From Marsupella aquatica (lineage: Eukaryota; Marchantiophyta): DNA of 64,000 bases. A program made the translations under genes and the position numbers. The DNA lies in the NCBI GenBank assembly GCA_973895155.1, contig OZ316896.1, positions 10,044,001 through 10,108,000 on the forward strand, read 5' to 3'. The notes beneath the pieces were generated by a model. The model searched no databases. It had not been told where the DNA came from and was given only the letters and a program-made list of their open reading frames with translations. Of the stretch, positions 48,664 to 59,319 are shown one piece after another. Within the stretch, counting starts at the first letter, position 1. Each line of letters begins with the position of its first letter.

Positions 48664-49607
48664 ATGTTCTTATTTCACAAAGTAATGTCTTTGCAAGAAC
48701 CAAAGGAGGATTTTGTATTGAAACATGTTCTGCATAGATTCTCACACAATTCTTCTAGTGGATTTTTTTTGGACAATAAAACATTGAGCCAACTTGAACC
48801 CGGTCAATATTTGGGTGATGAAATAATGGAATTTTACCCACAATTAATAACCGAGGAACATGGAGATCTGGCTCCCTCAGTAAACACATTATCCTCTTTT
48901 TTTACCCTTGGCTTGTTTCAAGGATTGAAACAGAACCAACTGAGACCTTGTTGGAATCAATTCAAAAGATCCAAAATTATTACAAGCCACCATTTTCCCA
49001 AATTGAGGTCATTCTCATGCCAATTCACATGAGCATGCACTGGAGTCTGGTTGTAATATGTTTGGATCAGATTGAATCTTCGATCAAAATGTATCATCTA
49101 GACTCTCTCGCCGGTCTACACTCAACCCATGTAATTGGATCAATACTGAGCAGGTACGTATATATTCTATTACATTTTTTCAATTTGAATTTATTTATGT
49201 GGTACATAAATATAAACACTTTGGACTAAGAACTTTGAATGATAATTTGCAGATATTTTATAATGGAATGGGAATTATTTTTTGGAAAAGTTCCAATGGA
49301 AGTTGTGGAGATATACAATCCAATGGTAAGGATTTGAAAAGTTATTTCAACTTTTATTTAGTTCAATTATTAAACACTTTGGACTAACTTTAAGATTCTT
49401 TCTCAGGTACCTCAACAACCAAACAATTCAGATTGTGGTCTATTTGTTCTTCAAAATATGGACGAAATCAGAATTCAATGGCATATTACACAATGCCTTG
49501 ATGCACAGTCTTTATTTACTGAAAAATGGTACAATTGTAAAAGAGCATGTAACCTTAGAAAATTCATTCGAGATCAAATTCTAAAATTGATGCATGTACC
49601 TATTTAA
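48664..49607 (+). CDS. Ulp1-type (C48) cysteine protease of PBE-2
   Basis: Three exons, 48664-49154, 49253-49325 and 49407-49607, join in phase with GT-AG introns. The catalytic pattern of the SUMO-protease family is complete: LSQLEPGQYLGDEI at the start, His in MHWSLVVI, Asp in YHLDSL, Gln in VPQQPN and Cys in SDCGLFVL. Known members remove SUMO or related tags in the nucleus, and several plant transposons (some Mutator-like elements) carry them. No internal stop is seen, so it may be functional. It could also be spliced to the ParB-MTase transcript (donor about 48580, acceptor about 48697). It ends 11 bp from the convergent transposase gene. Confidence 0.85.
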
Positions 49608-49618
49608 GGACATCAATC

Positions 49619-52600
49619 TCAATCCTCTGAGTGTGCAGAACCTCTCTCTAATATAGCAGACTCTATAATTTTTTTAGTTTTTGCTGCTATTTGATTAGTA
49701 CTTAAAAGCGCAAAGTTGTATGCATACACCGCTGTTGATGATAGAACTAGTTCATCTTGGAGAAGTCGATTAGATATATTATCTTTCTCTGGAAAATATT
49801 TCCCATCAATAGCAGACTCAGCACTTGCCTCAGTTGTGTACCATGTGATTTTGATTCTCTTAGGAATGTCTGCAGTTCTTGTCAAAATCTTTGACACCTT
49901 TGCCATCCAAAACAACTTGCCTTCTGGATCCTTGTGTGCCGCTACACATATCATGGACCACTTATTGTTAACTTCCATATCTCTGAAATCTCCAAATTCA
50001 GCTTGCTTTCGTCGAGGTCCGGAGTACATAATTCTCTGTGGTCTAGCAACTTTGTCAACCAAAGTTGGATCAACACCTTCTTCAACAAGTTCATTTCTCA
50101 CCCTTGGAAGTAGTTGTGCACCTTGATTTTGTTGCGGCCAAACCCACTCAAATAACCACTCACCTTCCTCTAGGTGGTTTTTGATAATATCTTTTTGTTT
50201 CTCAAAAAAACTCATCCACCAAAGTTTATCTTCATTGTCAAAGTAATTGAAACCTTCCTGGATAGCTTTTTCATATTTCACCAGAGTAGTTAATGCACCA
50301 TCTGTATTGGAAGAATCATGGACATCATCCCTCTCAACACCTTTTGCTGACTTCAGTGACATTTGTGCAGCAACCCACATTCTTGAAGTTGGAATGTAAT
50401 TGACGAACGTCACTGCATCTCCCCAATCCTGGGTCGTGGAAAGATGTTTCCCGTGAAATTTTGTCTCTTCGTTTCCATCCTCCATGACTCGTTTGAATCT
50501 GAATTGCCTTTGAAAAGTTATGAGATTGAGATCTCTCAAGACTCTACTTGAGACTCCCTTCTCATTTGGCTGGTTGTTTTCATTGACAAATTTTCAAAAA
50601 TCGGCTACTTCATCCACAAATATGATCAAAGCTTCAGGTGAATATGCTCGTCGAATAATATCCCCAAGAGTCTCCAAGCGAAATGCTTTGTGCTTGTTTA
50701 ACCTAGACAAAAATTTACTAAACATCTGATCTATCTGGTCATGTGTATGACCGACCAACAAGAAACCCACTTTAATCTTGTCAAAAATCTTCAAATCTAC
50801 TAACATGTGAAGATAAGCCATCAAGAATTTATTCTTGTTTTCCCGAGTGGTATTATCTAATTGAAGATATAACACTCTTGGTAATGTCCCATCCCATGTA
50901 TTCAATACATTTTGAATAACATGTATGGTCAAGTTTGCATCATTATGGATATTGGGATATGTCAAAAATACTTTTGCTACAAGGTTCCTGTTGAAGATGA
51001 GACAACCTACAACATGTATTGGAATGAAATACTTTTCATCCATGTTCTTTGGACAACGAAGAAAATGTGGTAGCTCTATTTTCTTTTGATCCATACCATC
51101 TATACAAATACCCAAATACTTGTTGGGCTCATCATAGCATTTTTTACGATGCTTGGCTAACTTCATCCTTTCCAATGATTGTACTTTTCGATGCTCCATA
51201 AGGGCATTGATATACTTTCCTGAAATGATACAATAGCAATGAATTAAAAATCAATAACTAAGGATAAACTGTGATAAATATTGAATTACATGTCATCAAA
51301 TTAAAGTTGAAGGTTATAGTTAGTGGAACTTACTTTTATCCTCTTCAGTTGTTGCTTTGTCCCGAAGAGCCTTGAATTCAGTACAAGGACCACAAGTAGA
51401 AAATCGACTCCTTTTAGGAATTCGTACATTTGGAAACTTTTTTTTCCAAACATGCAAAAAATAAGAATATGTAACTTGTTGTTCTTCTCGCAACATTGTT
51501 TCAGCTTCAAAGATTCCATGTATCTCTTGCTTTGTCCAATTGTCTGGCAAGTGATGAATCTCTTTATGGGGAAGACTATCCATATTTTTTTGGAAAAAAT
51601 CTTTCAACCATTCCACCAAGTTTAGAAATGAAGGTGAGTCTTCCTTACAAAAGGTATCTCGTTCAATCCTTGTAAACATGTTTGCATGGATTGTTGCCAA
51701 TCTATTATTACCTAAAGAATATAGTTTCTTGAATCCTCCTCTACATATAGGTTGTCCATTTACACTATATCCACGAGAAGTACTACAGTTGTTCATGATA
51801 CAACCTCGTAGCAAAATATTTTTTTGCAAGTGTTTAAGACCAAAATAATACTTGCGTTGTTTTGAGCATTCCTCTAGACCCAGAGACCTCAAGCAAAACT
51901 TGTCACAACAGGGATACTTAAAAATATCTTTAATTTTGCGTTTTTTTAGATTTGCAATGGTAAGTCTATCTTTTCTAATCATCTGATCTCTGATTTTCTT
52001 GCTGGGTCTTGTCACCTCTACTCTATCCTGAATAGTGTCGGGAGAACTTACCCCCTCACTATTTTCTAGTGAATTAGAATTTAAAACAAAAAGATTTTCT
52101 GTAGAGTTGTTTCCACTCTCCACATTTTTTGTAACTGTTTCATGAACAATCTCACCTCCCAGGATCTCTTCAACAACATTTGAGATTACAGCAGTCTCTC
52201 TGTCATTTGCAGCCTCCTCTGATCTCTCTTCAGAGTCTTCTAAAAATGTAATAGGTGTTTGGATATTTCTAGTTTGAAATCTTCTAATGATATTCACATC
52301 TTCAGTCGGAGTACCGCCCACTTGTCTCTAAGACTGTAATCCCAGCCTAGGTGATTCTTCTCGACTTGAGGGCTCATCTTGACCATTGAATAATCTTTGG
52401 ACAAGTTTCAATTTAGCATGTACCCTTGAATTTTCGGGCCCTCTCTCTGGCAGCTCACTTCGCAATAATCTCCGAGGAATTTTTTGGACACTAGATCTCT
52501 TCCCTCTTTCGTTCTGCGCTTGCCGTCCAATGGAAGATCCAAAAACCTCACACTGCATCCTCGCCAAAGGGCTTCGAAGTCCCATGTTGTTAGTTTTACC

Positions 52601-53504
52601 ACTGTGAAATAACTGATGGGAATACCGATTGGGATCCATGGATCCCAACTCGTATTCGTCCTTCGGGACTTCGAAGTAAAAACTTTCCCACTTGCTGTTT
52701 TGCGTCATGACTTGGTAATTTTTCGTTGCGCAATACGAACTGGGATCCGCATATCCCATTTCGCATTCCACCATCGGAACTCGGGTTGGAAGTCCGTAAG
52801 ATCGGTGACTCGGGCACAAGATTCTGCAAAATAACACGAGGGAATACTAAGTGGGATCCATGGATCCCACTTCGTATTTGACCCAAGGAATTTGGTACTG
52901 AAGGAGACGAAATAGGTAATTCGCGTTCACCGTTTCTCAACATTCAAGTAGAAAATACCAAGTGGGATCCACGGATCCCACTTGGTATTCCACCCACAAA
53001 ATTTGGCTCCGAGGCTGCCCCTCCCTGCAATTCCGGCACATTTGGACTCCTCATTCGCTCAAACTGTGATTGAACACTGGACACAGCTATCTTCACTCCC
53101 GGAGAACGAGACATTGGAAAAACCAATGGAGATCTTCGGGCGGGCCTACATGATAACGTTGTTCTTGGCATTAAAAACCGGGGCCTTTGCCTTTGAAGAT
53201 TTGTCGGGGTTCGCGGTGAACCAAGTGTCTCTGTCGTAGGAACTACATTAGGCTTCTTTACAAGTAGACGTCGTTTAAGAGATTTACTTGGAGAGACATA
53301 GTATGAAATCGGAGCACCCACAACACTCCTACAAGACTCTGAATCAGACTCTGATTTCTCAGATTCTGAGGAAAATGAAATCTTTGGCACTACTCTCTGT
53401 GAGGCTGGTAATTCATTCATCAAACGAGATGGAATAAATTTTCGAACAACATCTGGCGAAGATGCATCTGAACTGTAAATTGACTCATCACTTGAAGACG
53501 CCAT
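49619..53504 (-). pseudogene. PBE-2 transposase-like gene (DUF7869/RNase-H-like)
   Basis: Exon 1 (53504 to about 52990) is Ser/Pro/Arg-rich and disordered. Intron 1 (to 52606) holds four palindromes. Exon 2 (52605-51334) carries a Cys-rich segment (YPCCDKFCL…CSKQRKYY) and RFSTCGPCTEFKALRDKA. Exon 3 (51219-49619) has LGICIDGMDQKKIELP, LYLQLDNTTRENKNKFLMAY and VGHTHDQIDQMFSKF, the Asp, Asp and HxHxxxD pattern of the fold, then a C-terminal module (KLFWMAKVSKI). It lacks the DUF8039-like repeats of PBE-1. Stops TAG 52328-52330 and TGA 50594-50596 interrupt it. It would cut and move the element; transposition by this family is inferred, not known to me. Confidence 0.7.
52631..52979. repeat. PBE-2 GGGATCC palindrome array (exact 111-bp period)
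   Basis: Four copies of GGGATCC-nn-GGATCCC start at 52631, 52742, 52853 and 52964, spaced exactly 111 bp three times. All lie in intron 1 of the transposase gene. Arms extend to 36-38 bp (AATACCAAGT… mirrored by …ACTTGGTATT). Spacers are only faintly alike, so the palindrome is the conserved part. The copy at 52742 is a hybrid with ATATCCC on one side. Confidence 0.95.
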
Positions 53505-53654
53505 AGAGAATCAAACAAGGGTTCTATAGGAGTACGTATTCGTATCCAACAGAGAAAATTCAGATTACAGTATTCTATGAAAACAACTACTCAATACTGA
53601 ACGAACCTCAAAGTAATCGCGAGAAATGAAGATGAAAAACAGATGCGAGCTCTT

Positions 53655-53663
53655 CCTTTTATA
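53655..53663 (-). promoter_or_regulatory. TATA box of the PBE-2 transposase gene
   Basis: On minus TATAAAAGG lies about 150 bp upstream of the ATG at 53504. Confidence 0.65.
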
Positions 53664-53785
53664 GTTTTCGGGGGCATTGGACACATGGCATTCCCTGATT
53701 GGTCCGTACGAGGGTTTTTTCACGTGAGAGTCTGTCTTTTCAAAGAATGCTGAAATTTAAATTGTAGATTTTCGAGGAAGTCGCC

Positions 53786-54041
53786 GTGGATCCCAGTTGG
53801 TCTTCAAACTGGAATATCAAGGTATGTGATGCAAAAACTTCAAAATGTAGAGGTTGAATACTAGATGGGATCCATGGATCCCATCTGGTATTCATCTTCC
53901 TGTTTTCCCAATCAGTTTTTGGACTTGCAAAAAAAATGGGATCCATGGATCTCAGTTGGTATTCATGTCGAAAGATCTCCTGATGCAAAGTTGCAAGTGG
54001 AAAACATTGAGGTTGAATACGATAGTGGATACTTGGATCCC
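53786..54041. repeat. GGGATCC palindromes upstream of the transposase promoter
   Basis: A half-site at 53786, a perfect copy with long arms at 53877-53892 (TACTAGAT / ATCTGGTA), a near-perfect copy at 53938-53953 and a degenerate copy at 54025-54041. Spacing is irregular, unlike the intronic array. Confidence 0.9.
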
Positions 54042-54263
54042 ATCTCGTATTCATCATGCGTTATGGTCTAAAAAGTTTCCGGACATGTCGTCAGGTTAAC
54101 TTAACTAACTGTGTGGTTTGACTGTAGTCCGCGGTCAGTTTTTCGCAATTTTCAATTTTATTGCAGTCAAAAATTCAAACATTTTTAACCCGAGGTTAAA
54201 TGGAAGCGTCAAGAGAATGATTTGGTGTGGATTTCGTCCATGTTCAATAGTTGAATCCGAAAT

Positions 54264-54280
54264 GGGATACGCCGTATCCC
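54264..54280. repeat. Subterminal PBE-2 palindrome (right)
   Basis: GGGATACGCCGTATCCC, of the same type as 42027-42043, links both ends of PBE-2 to one element. Confidence 0.9.
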
Positions 54281-54577
54281 ATTTTCAGTTTGCCATTTTG
54301 ATGGCGAAAATGAAATCTTGTGTTTTACTCATTTTGTTTGACGCTCAGATTTAGCTTTTAGAAGGATCACGTGAAAAGCATTGTTTTTCCAGGTTTTGGA
54401 ATTTGCACTTTTTTTAGATGAAGTGTATCGGAATTCTGGATTGTGACAATTCTGTGTTTTTGCATCGACAGTCTCTCGATTTGAAATCCGATGTTGGATG
54501 CTATTTTGGATTCATCCTCAAAATAGCCTTTTTGATCTTAATTTTAGTGATTTTTCGCCGTTTTTCGCGAAATCAAA

Positions 54578-54628
54578 AACACACTTCTCGTTTGGTGGTC
54601 ATACTTCTCGTTTGGTCCATCACTGTGT
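54578..54628. repeat. PBE-2 right terminal inverted repeat
   Basis: On minus it starts ACACAGTGATGG, then ACCAAACGAGAAGTATGACC, then a second direct copy of ACCAAACGAGAAGTGTG. Confidence 0.85.
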
Positions 54629-56331
54629 TGGAAGGGATCCCGGAGTGTATGCTCACTTCAGTTTCACTGGGCTTTGGCCGGGAGATGCAGACTTCACAGT
54701 GACATCATTGGCCAAGTGCCTTAGAGATCTGGAGGATTACAAGGGGGACAAATCTGGACACCACCTTGAAGGATTATATTGGGCTGCAACGAGGCCAATT
54801 TTTCAATCTCTTTTGGACTTTGAAGCATTTCTCGCAGGTTACTTAGAACCCAAAAAAGTCTCAATTGCTAGATTTCAAGGAGCTGAAGATGACCAAGATC
54901 TTGGGTTATCAAATGTGGTGGATGACAACTTTGGTGTTGATCCCAAGGCTACATCTACCTCTTTCAAACCATTGCCAAGGCACCTGACCTTGCAAATGGA
55001 TAATTCAGGGAAAGATTATAACAAAAACCAGTACGTGATGGCATTTTGCAGTGAGCTTGTTAGTAGAGGGGTTTTGAAACAGTGCATATGTCGTTTCTCA
55101 TGGTTGGTCACACCCATGAGGATGTCGATGCATTGTTTTCAAAAGTATCCAACCAAGTGAAGTACAAGGAGGTTTCTACCCTCTTGGGGTTGATGGCTGA
55201 GGTTTGGGAGTGTGAAAGCATTCATCCTGTCCCACGGTTGATCCAAGAGGTTGCAGCTTATAAAGAGTTTTTGAAAACTTTCAAGGTAAAAGACATAGAG
55301 GGTCACTCAAAACTAGTGGCATTTCTTTTCTCTATGAGAGATAATGTTCCAATATATCAATACAAAGCACATGTGAAACAACCTTGGTACCCTCCAACCG
55401 GAAGGTCCATTTGGAGAACTGATTCCAACACCAATGCTCTCATTTTACCAGAAGGTCAACCGTTTGCAAAACCCATCTCCGGGGATGTACGAGGCAAGGT
55501 TGAAGAAATCATCCCATTGCTTAATCATTACATTGAGTTTTTGAAGAAGAGTTGTAAGGATGAGACCTCTACAGTATATCGTGAGCGGTTTCCTTTGGTG
55601 AAATATTGGGAGATGGTGGTGCAAGTATTATCTGGGGAGCTTACAATTGAAGGGGAGGTAGAAATAGCATTGACATATGAATTCTGGCCAAAAACCAACC
55701 ACGGAACTGGTTACAAGGTTAATAGTACAGGAACCTCTGAACCATTTGGGGAGCCTAGTAGTAGTACACAGAACCCACAAATGGTGGAGCTTCAGAATGA
55801 GTACTTGGAAGAGATGGAGGATCAAGCTGGCACAACATTTGTTGGCGCTTGACACGAGCGAGAACTTGCACTTGGATTCCTCTGCAGGACATTCAAGAGG
55901 GTCACTTTGTATTTCTCCGTCCAGAGGATGAATGGGAAAAGAAGAATAGGAAAGAACGTTTCTGGTTGGTGAGAGCTTTGGGTGTTGTGGACCCAAACCA
56001 TGAAGTTCCTTCAGGAGACTTGCAATGCAATGAGAATTCTCCTACTAGTACACGGTATGCTCCTATGTTCCAAGTGCAATGGTGGAGGCCTAAACATGGT
56101 AAGCATGATGCACCGGATCATGTGCGATATTCACGTTGCTTTCAGACCACTAAGACTTGGGAGGTGGATCCTGGGTTTGACAGTGCCACTGAACGTTGGC
56201 AATTTGCTAATTCTGCTATGTATGGATTCAAGTCACGCTCTAGAGAAGAAAATATAATTGATAGAGGTTTGACCATTCCCAAGAATGTTTTGAAAACACT
56301 CAAAACCTACATGGAAGGGATTGTTGAGTAA
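54629..56331 (+). pseudogene. PBE-1 transposase-like gene, 3' part
   Basis: The frame resumes after PBE-2 with RDPGVYAHFSFTGLWPGD, then LTLQMDNSGKDYNKNQYVMA (second Asp block) and VGHTHEDVDALFSKV (third block), aligned with the PBE-2 copy. The C-terminal part has DIQEGHFVFLRPEDEW and FWLVRALGVVDP, a module also seen in PBE-2. Frameshifts near 55080 and 55855 break it. Residues after the last catalytic block are better preserved than expected for an old relic. Confidence 0.75.
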
Positions 56332-58340
56332 GTCAAATGTTTTTTAGTAGTCACTCTGTCAGAGTGAGGGAGTCTATGTCATTTAGTTTGGAATTAGACA
56401 TGTCAGAGTGAGGGAGTCTATGTCAATTAGTTTGGAATTAGACATGTCAAAGTTAGGGAGTCTAGATGTCAATTAGTTTGGAATCAGACATGTCTTTAGT
56501 ACTTACTGTTGGTTAGTACTAAGTAGTATATCTATTTAAGTAACTAATTATTATAATATTTTGGGATACTAGTTTGAATAGGTGGAGGTAATTGGACTTG
56601 GATACCTTTATAATTGCTTTAATTAATTATTATATCAATACAGACTATATATTACATGAAGTCTTAATATCCATGATAGGATGTGAGTGCCTCTTACTAG
56701 TAAACCTTAGTTTCAACTCGAGTTGCTTACTTAGAATGTAACAAATTATTTGTCTGAATGGATAGTAAGCCAGGTATCATTCAAATTTAATATATTAAAT
56801 GCTCTCAATTAGTAACTAAGTAGAAGGTTAATTTAGCTAGCTAAGGGTAGAGATCATATTGAAGCTTTACTAGTTATATGGGTAGAGATCATATTGAAGC
56901 TTTACTAGACAGTTATATTCTATTAGTCAAATTGAATCAATGTAAGAAAGTTCTACTTCTTATCCAACATATTTTACATTATTATCACCCAAATATTTTT
57001 CTTTAGAATCCAAATTAATATTTCATTTTCTCCTATGTACAATCTTGATCCCCCAAATGTACAACATCTGGTGCCCAAATGTACAACACCCACTGCCCAA
57101 ATGTACAATTCTTGTGCCCAAATATATATTTTTTGGTGCCTAAATGTCCAAAGATCAAAGAATTTTCCAGTTTTAATGAATAGACTGATCAATATTAAAG
57201 GGGTCCAAAAATTAATTAAAAATCTATATGACACAAAGGATGCCCCTTGATAACTAAGGCACATTGAAATAAAAATACATTACACAAAATTCTTAACCAG
57301 ACAAAATCTGAAAGATGGCTTCACTATTATAGCATGCTCATCCTGGAAAAAAAGATGTTGGGGCCATACAAGGATTCCAAACACTCTTTTAGCCCCAGTA
57401 CACTACATAGATGGCCCTCAGTTTGCTTTGATTAAAAAAGGCTCAGAAGTGGGCTCAGAAGTGCCCCCAATTTCTTGTAAAGCCACCCTAAGGGCCGATC
57501 AAACATTTAGTATTAGTTAAAGGAAAGAAAATGCAAGGACATTTTTTGAAGAAAAAAAACCAGCAAAGGTAGGTTTAATTCTTCTCCAGAAAATCATTCC
57601 TAATTATATAGGATCATCTGACAAAAATGGACCTTGTTAGGGAGATCAAGGGCCCAGTGACTCCATAGACCTGTTAGGTTAGATCAAGGGCCATCTCCAT
57701 AGACCTTGTTAGGTTAGATCAAGGGCCCAGTGAATTTATTTTCTCCAGGGACAAAGCATGCACTATGGCAGCGTCAGGGAATACAGGGTTACTCTCCATA
57801 AGCTTAGGGTGGCTTTACAACAAGTGCAACTTCTTTAGACTTTGTTCACCAAAACAAATTGGATGCCCACATCTTGTTGTAAATATAGGCTTTTCACCAA
57901 AACAATTTTGAAATGCAGTTGAAAAATGCATCTACATTGAAAAAAGAGCCAAAGTATTAAAATGTTTGGACCACGAGCAATGGTGTTTTAAAATTCACTT
58001 GACAAAATCAGCATTCCAGACCAGCGTTTTCTTGGGCCCACCTCCTATTCATATCCTAATTAAACCACTTGCATTTTATCCACTCATTTTAGGAAATGAA
58101 GTCAAACAATGGGCCCCCTCTGCTTGTAAAGCCACAACTAGTGAAGTGATTCGTAGAATTTGCCATAATAAATGTTTATGCTCTTTAAAGTGTAAGTTAA
58201 AGTAACACAATGGGATCCCGTTGCTGTAAACCCATCCTCAGTGAATTAATTCATAGAATTTGCCAAGTCAAAGTCAAAGTCCAAGACCAAGCACCTGCAC
58301 AGCCAGGCTACACAGATGCTCAGAAAGCTTTCCATCGTGC
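56332..58340. repeat. Tandem-repeat spacer without genes
   Basis: Three 44-46-bp units (GTCAGAGTGAGGGAGTCTAT…) at 56358-56491, a two-copy repeat of GGGTAGAGATCATATTGAAG at 56845-56915, imperfect copies of CCCAAATGTACAAC at 57050-57125, and three roughly 45-bp units with TTAGGTTAGATCAAGGGCC at 57630-57735. A perfect CACTCTGTCAGAGTG palindrome is at 56352-56366. The right end of PBE-1 should be here, but no partner to the left flank was found. Confidence 0.7.
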
Positions 58341-58350
58341 TCATGAACAA

Positions 58351-58357
58351 TATATAA
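58351..58357 (+). promoter_or_regulatory. Candidate TATA box
   Basis: TATATAA about 225 bp upstream of the ATG at 58578 of the candidate gene. Confidence 0.35.
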
Positions 58358-58577
58358 CACTGGTCTAGTACGCCTCTTTTCCTCACATGTCATCCAACTG
58401 TCTCCTTGCTGATTGAGCCAAGTCGCCAGGATTAAAGTTTTTGTGAAATCGTTGAAAGCATTTGCATCTAATCCAGTGCCCTCTCCATTCGCACTGCGAG
58501 TTCGCCGGGCGCATAGAGCAATAACACCGCAGGCAATTCAATCGACTGACAGGCTCGATACAGAACAATTAAAGTCT

Positions 58578-59319
58578 ATGACGAACAGTAGAGATCATAG
58601 GAAGGATGGTGGCTCGAGGAGTGGATCCAAACTCCTGATCATCATTCTGCTGGTTGCAATTACTATGCTACATGTCAAATCCGTGGCTTCTACTTCTCGA
58701 TTCCATCAGAGTCTCCCAGGTATGATTATATCACAGATGCATCGAGCTCTGTAGAGAAAGAATTGAGAGCCATAGACAGAAGAGCTTCAGATATTATATG
58801 CCATTGGACATGTATTCAGTAATACTACCTATTATGTAGGAATTGGCACTGAGGCCCCCGTAGTGAAAGGATTGGACCACATTTTGGAACTCTAGCTAGC
58901 GTCTAGCTCGAAATCCATCGGAATAAATCATCAATACTTGATGTATATGACATTAGAGAGTTCGACGAGAAATTTTTAGTTCAGTTAGTACAGTCATTGA
59001 GCGTTTGCCACTTTAAGGAGGTTTTGCTTTGCGCTATGTGACAGATATGATGCATTCTGATGTCGAATCTCCAGTGGTTGCACGAAGTCTCCGAGTTTCT
59101 CCCGCTCAGGTAACTATTTGTAGCCTCTAAATCTTTGCACAAGTAATTTTACCAAAATCATGCAATCAATTTAAGTGCTTGGGTTCCGTTTCGGTATAGA
59201 GAGTTCAATTCGAATGCCTGGACTTTGCTCGCAAATGCAATCCTGTTGGAATGGGATTCTTCGTCAATGAATACAGATCTTATCTGTTGGTTAATAGTAA
59301 TCTCGAAATGCATACCTGA
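58578..59319 (+). CDS. Candidate small secreted protein, three exons
   Basis: Exons 58578-58719, 59045-59109 and 59200-59319 have GT-AG borders and join in phase at both introns to give about 108 residues. The N terminus is basic then hydrophobic (KLLIIILLVAITMLHVKSVA), like a signal peptide or anchor. The last exon encodes ECLDFARKCNPVGMGFFVNE and ends with TGA. I do not recognise the family. The last exon is repeated in diverged, inverted form at 63.89-64.0 kb, where GLFVSEYRS is still readable, so the gene may be duplicated in the inverted repeat that continues beyond the window. Confidence 0.4.

Larger units (their letters stand above)
41865..54628. mobile_element. PBE-2: 12.8-kb DNA element with TIRs
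   Basis: Both ends carry an inverted repeat of about 33 bp: ACACGGTGACGG then ACCAAACGAGAAGTGTGACC on the left; the right end on minus reads ACACAGTGATGG and the same motif with one change. The flanking duplication is TGGAAA/TGGAAG. Gene order: F-box-like (+), ParB-MTase (+), Ulp1 protease (+), transposase (-), the last two tail to tail 11 bp apart. GGGATAC-type palindromes occur near both ends, so I treat it as a single element; the GGGATCC-type palindromes around the transposase gene leave open a further nested unit. Confidence 0.85.
5330..56400. mobile_element. PBE-1: large DNA element carrying ParB-MTase and DUF7869-type transposase, interrupted
   Basis: This is the outermost recognisable element. 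Its own DNA is 5.3-6.79, 31.54-41.86 and 54.63-56.4 kb; the rest is two later insertions. It holds, on the minus strand, an FCP1-like phosphatase and a ParB-like/DNA-methyltransferase gene, and on the plus strand a transposase-like gene. The pieces are tied together by at least 18 copies of a palindrome, CTCGAGATnATCTCGAG and degenerate forms, from 5511 to 40845, and by reading frames that continue across both insertions. The outer termini are not located, so both edges are approximate. Several in-frame stops and frameshifts suggest it is no longer autonomous. Confidence 0.6.
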
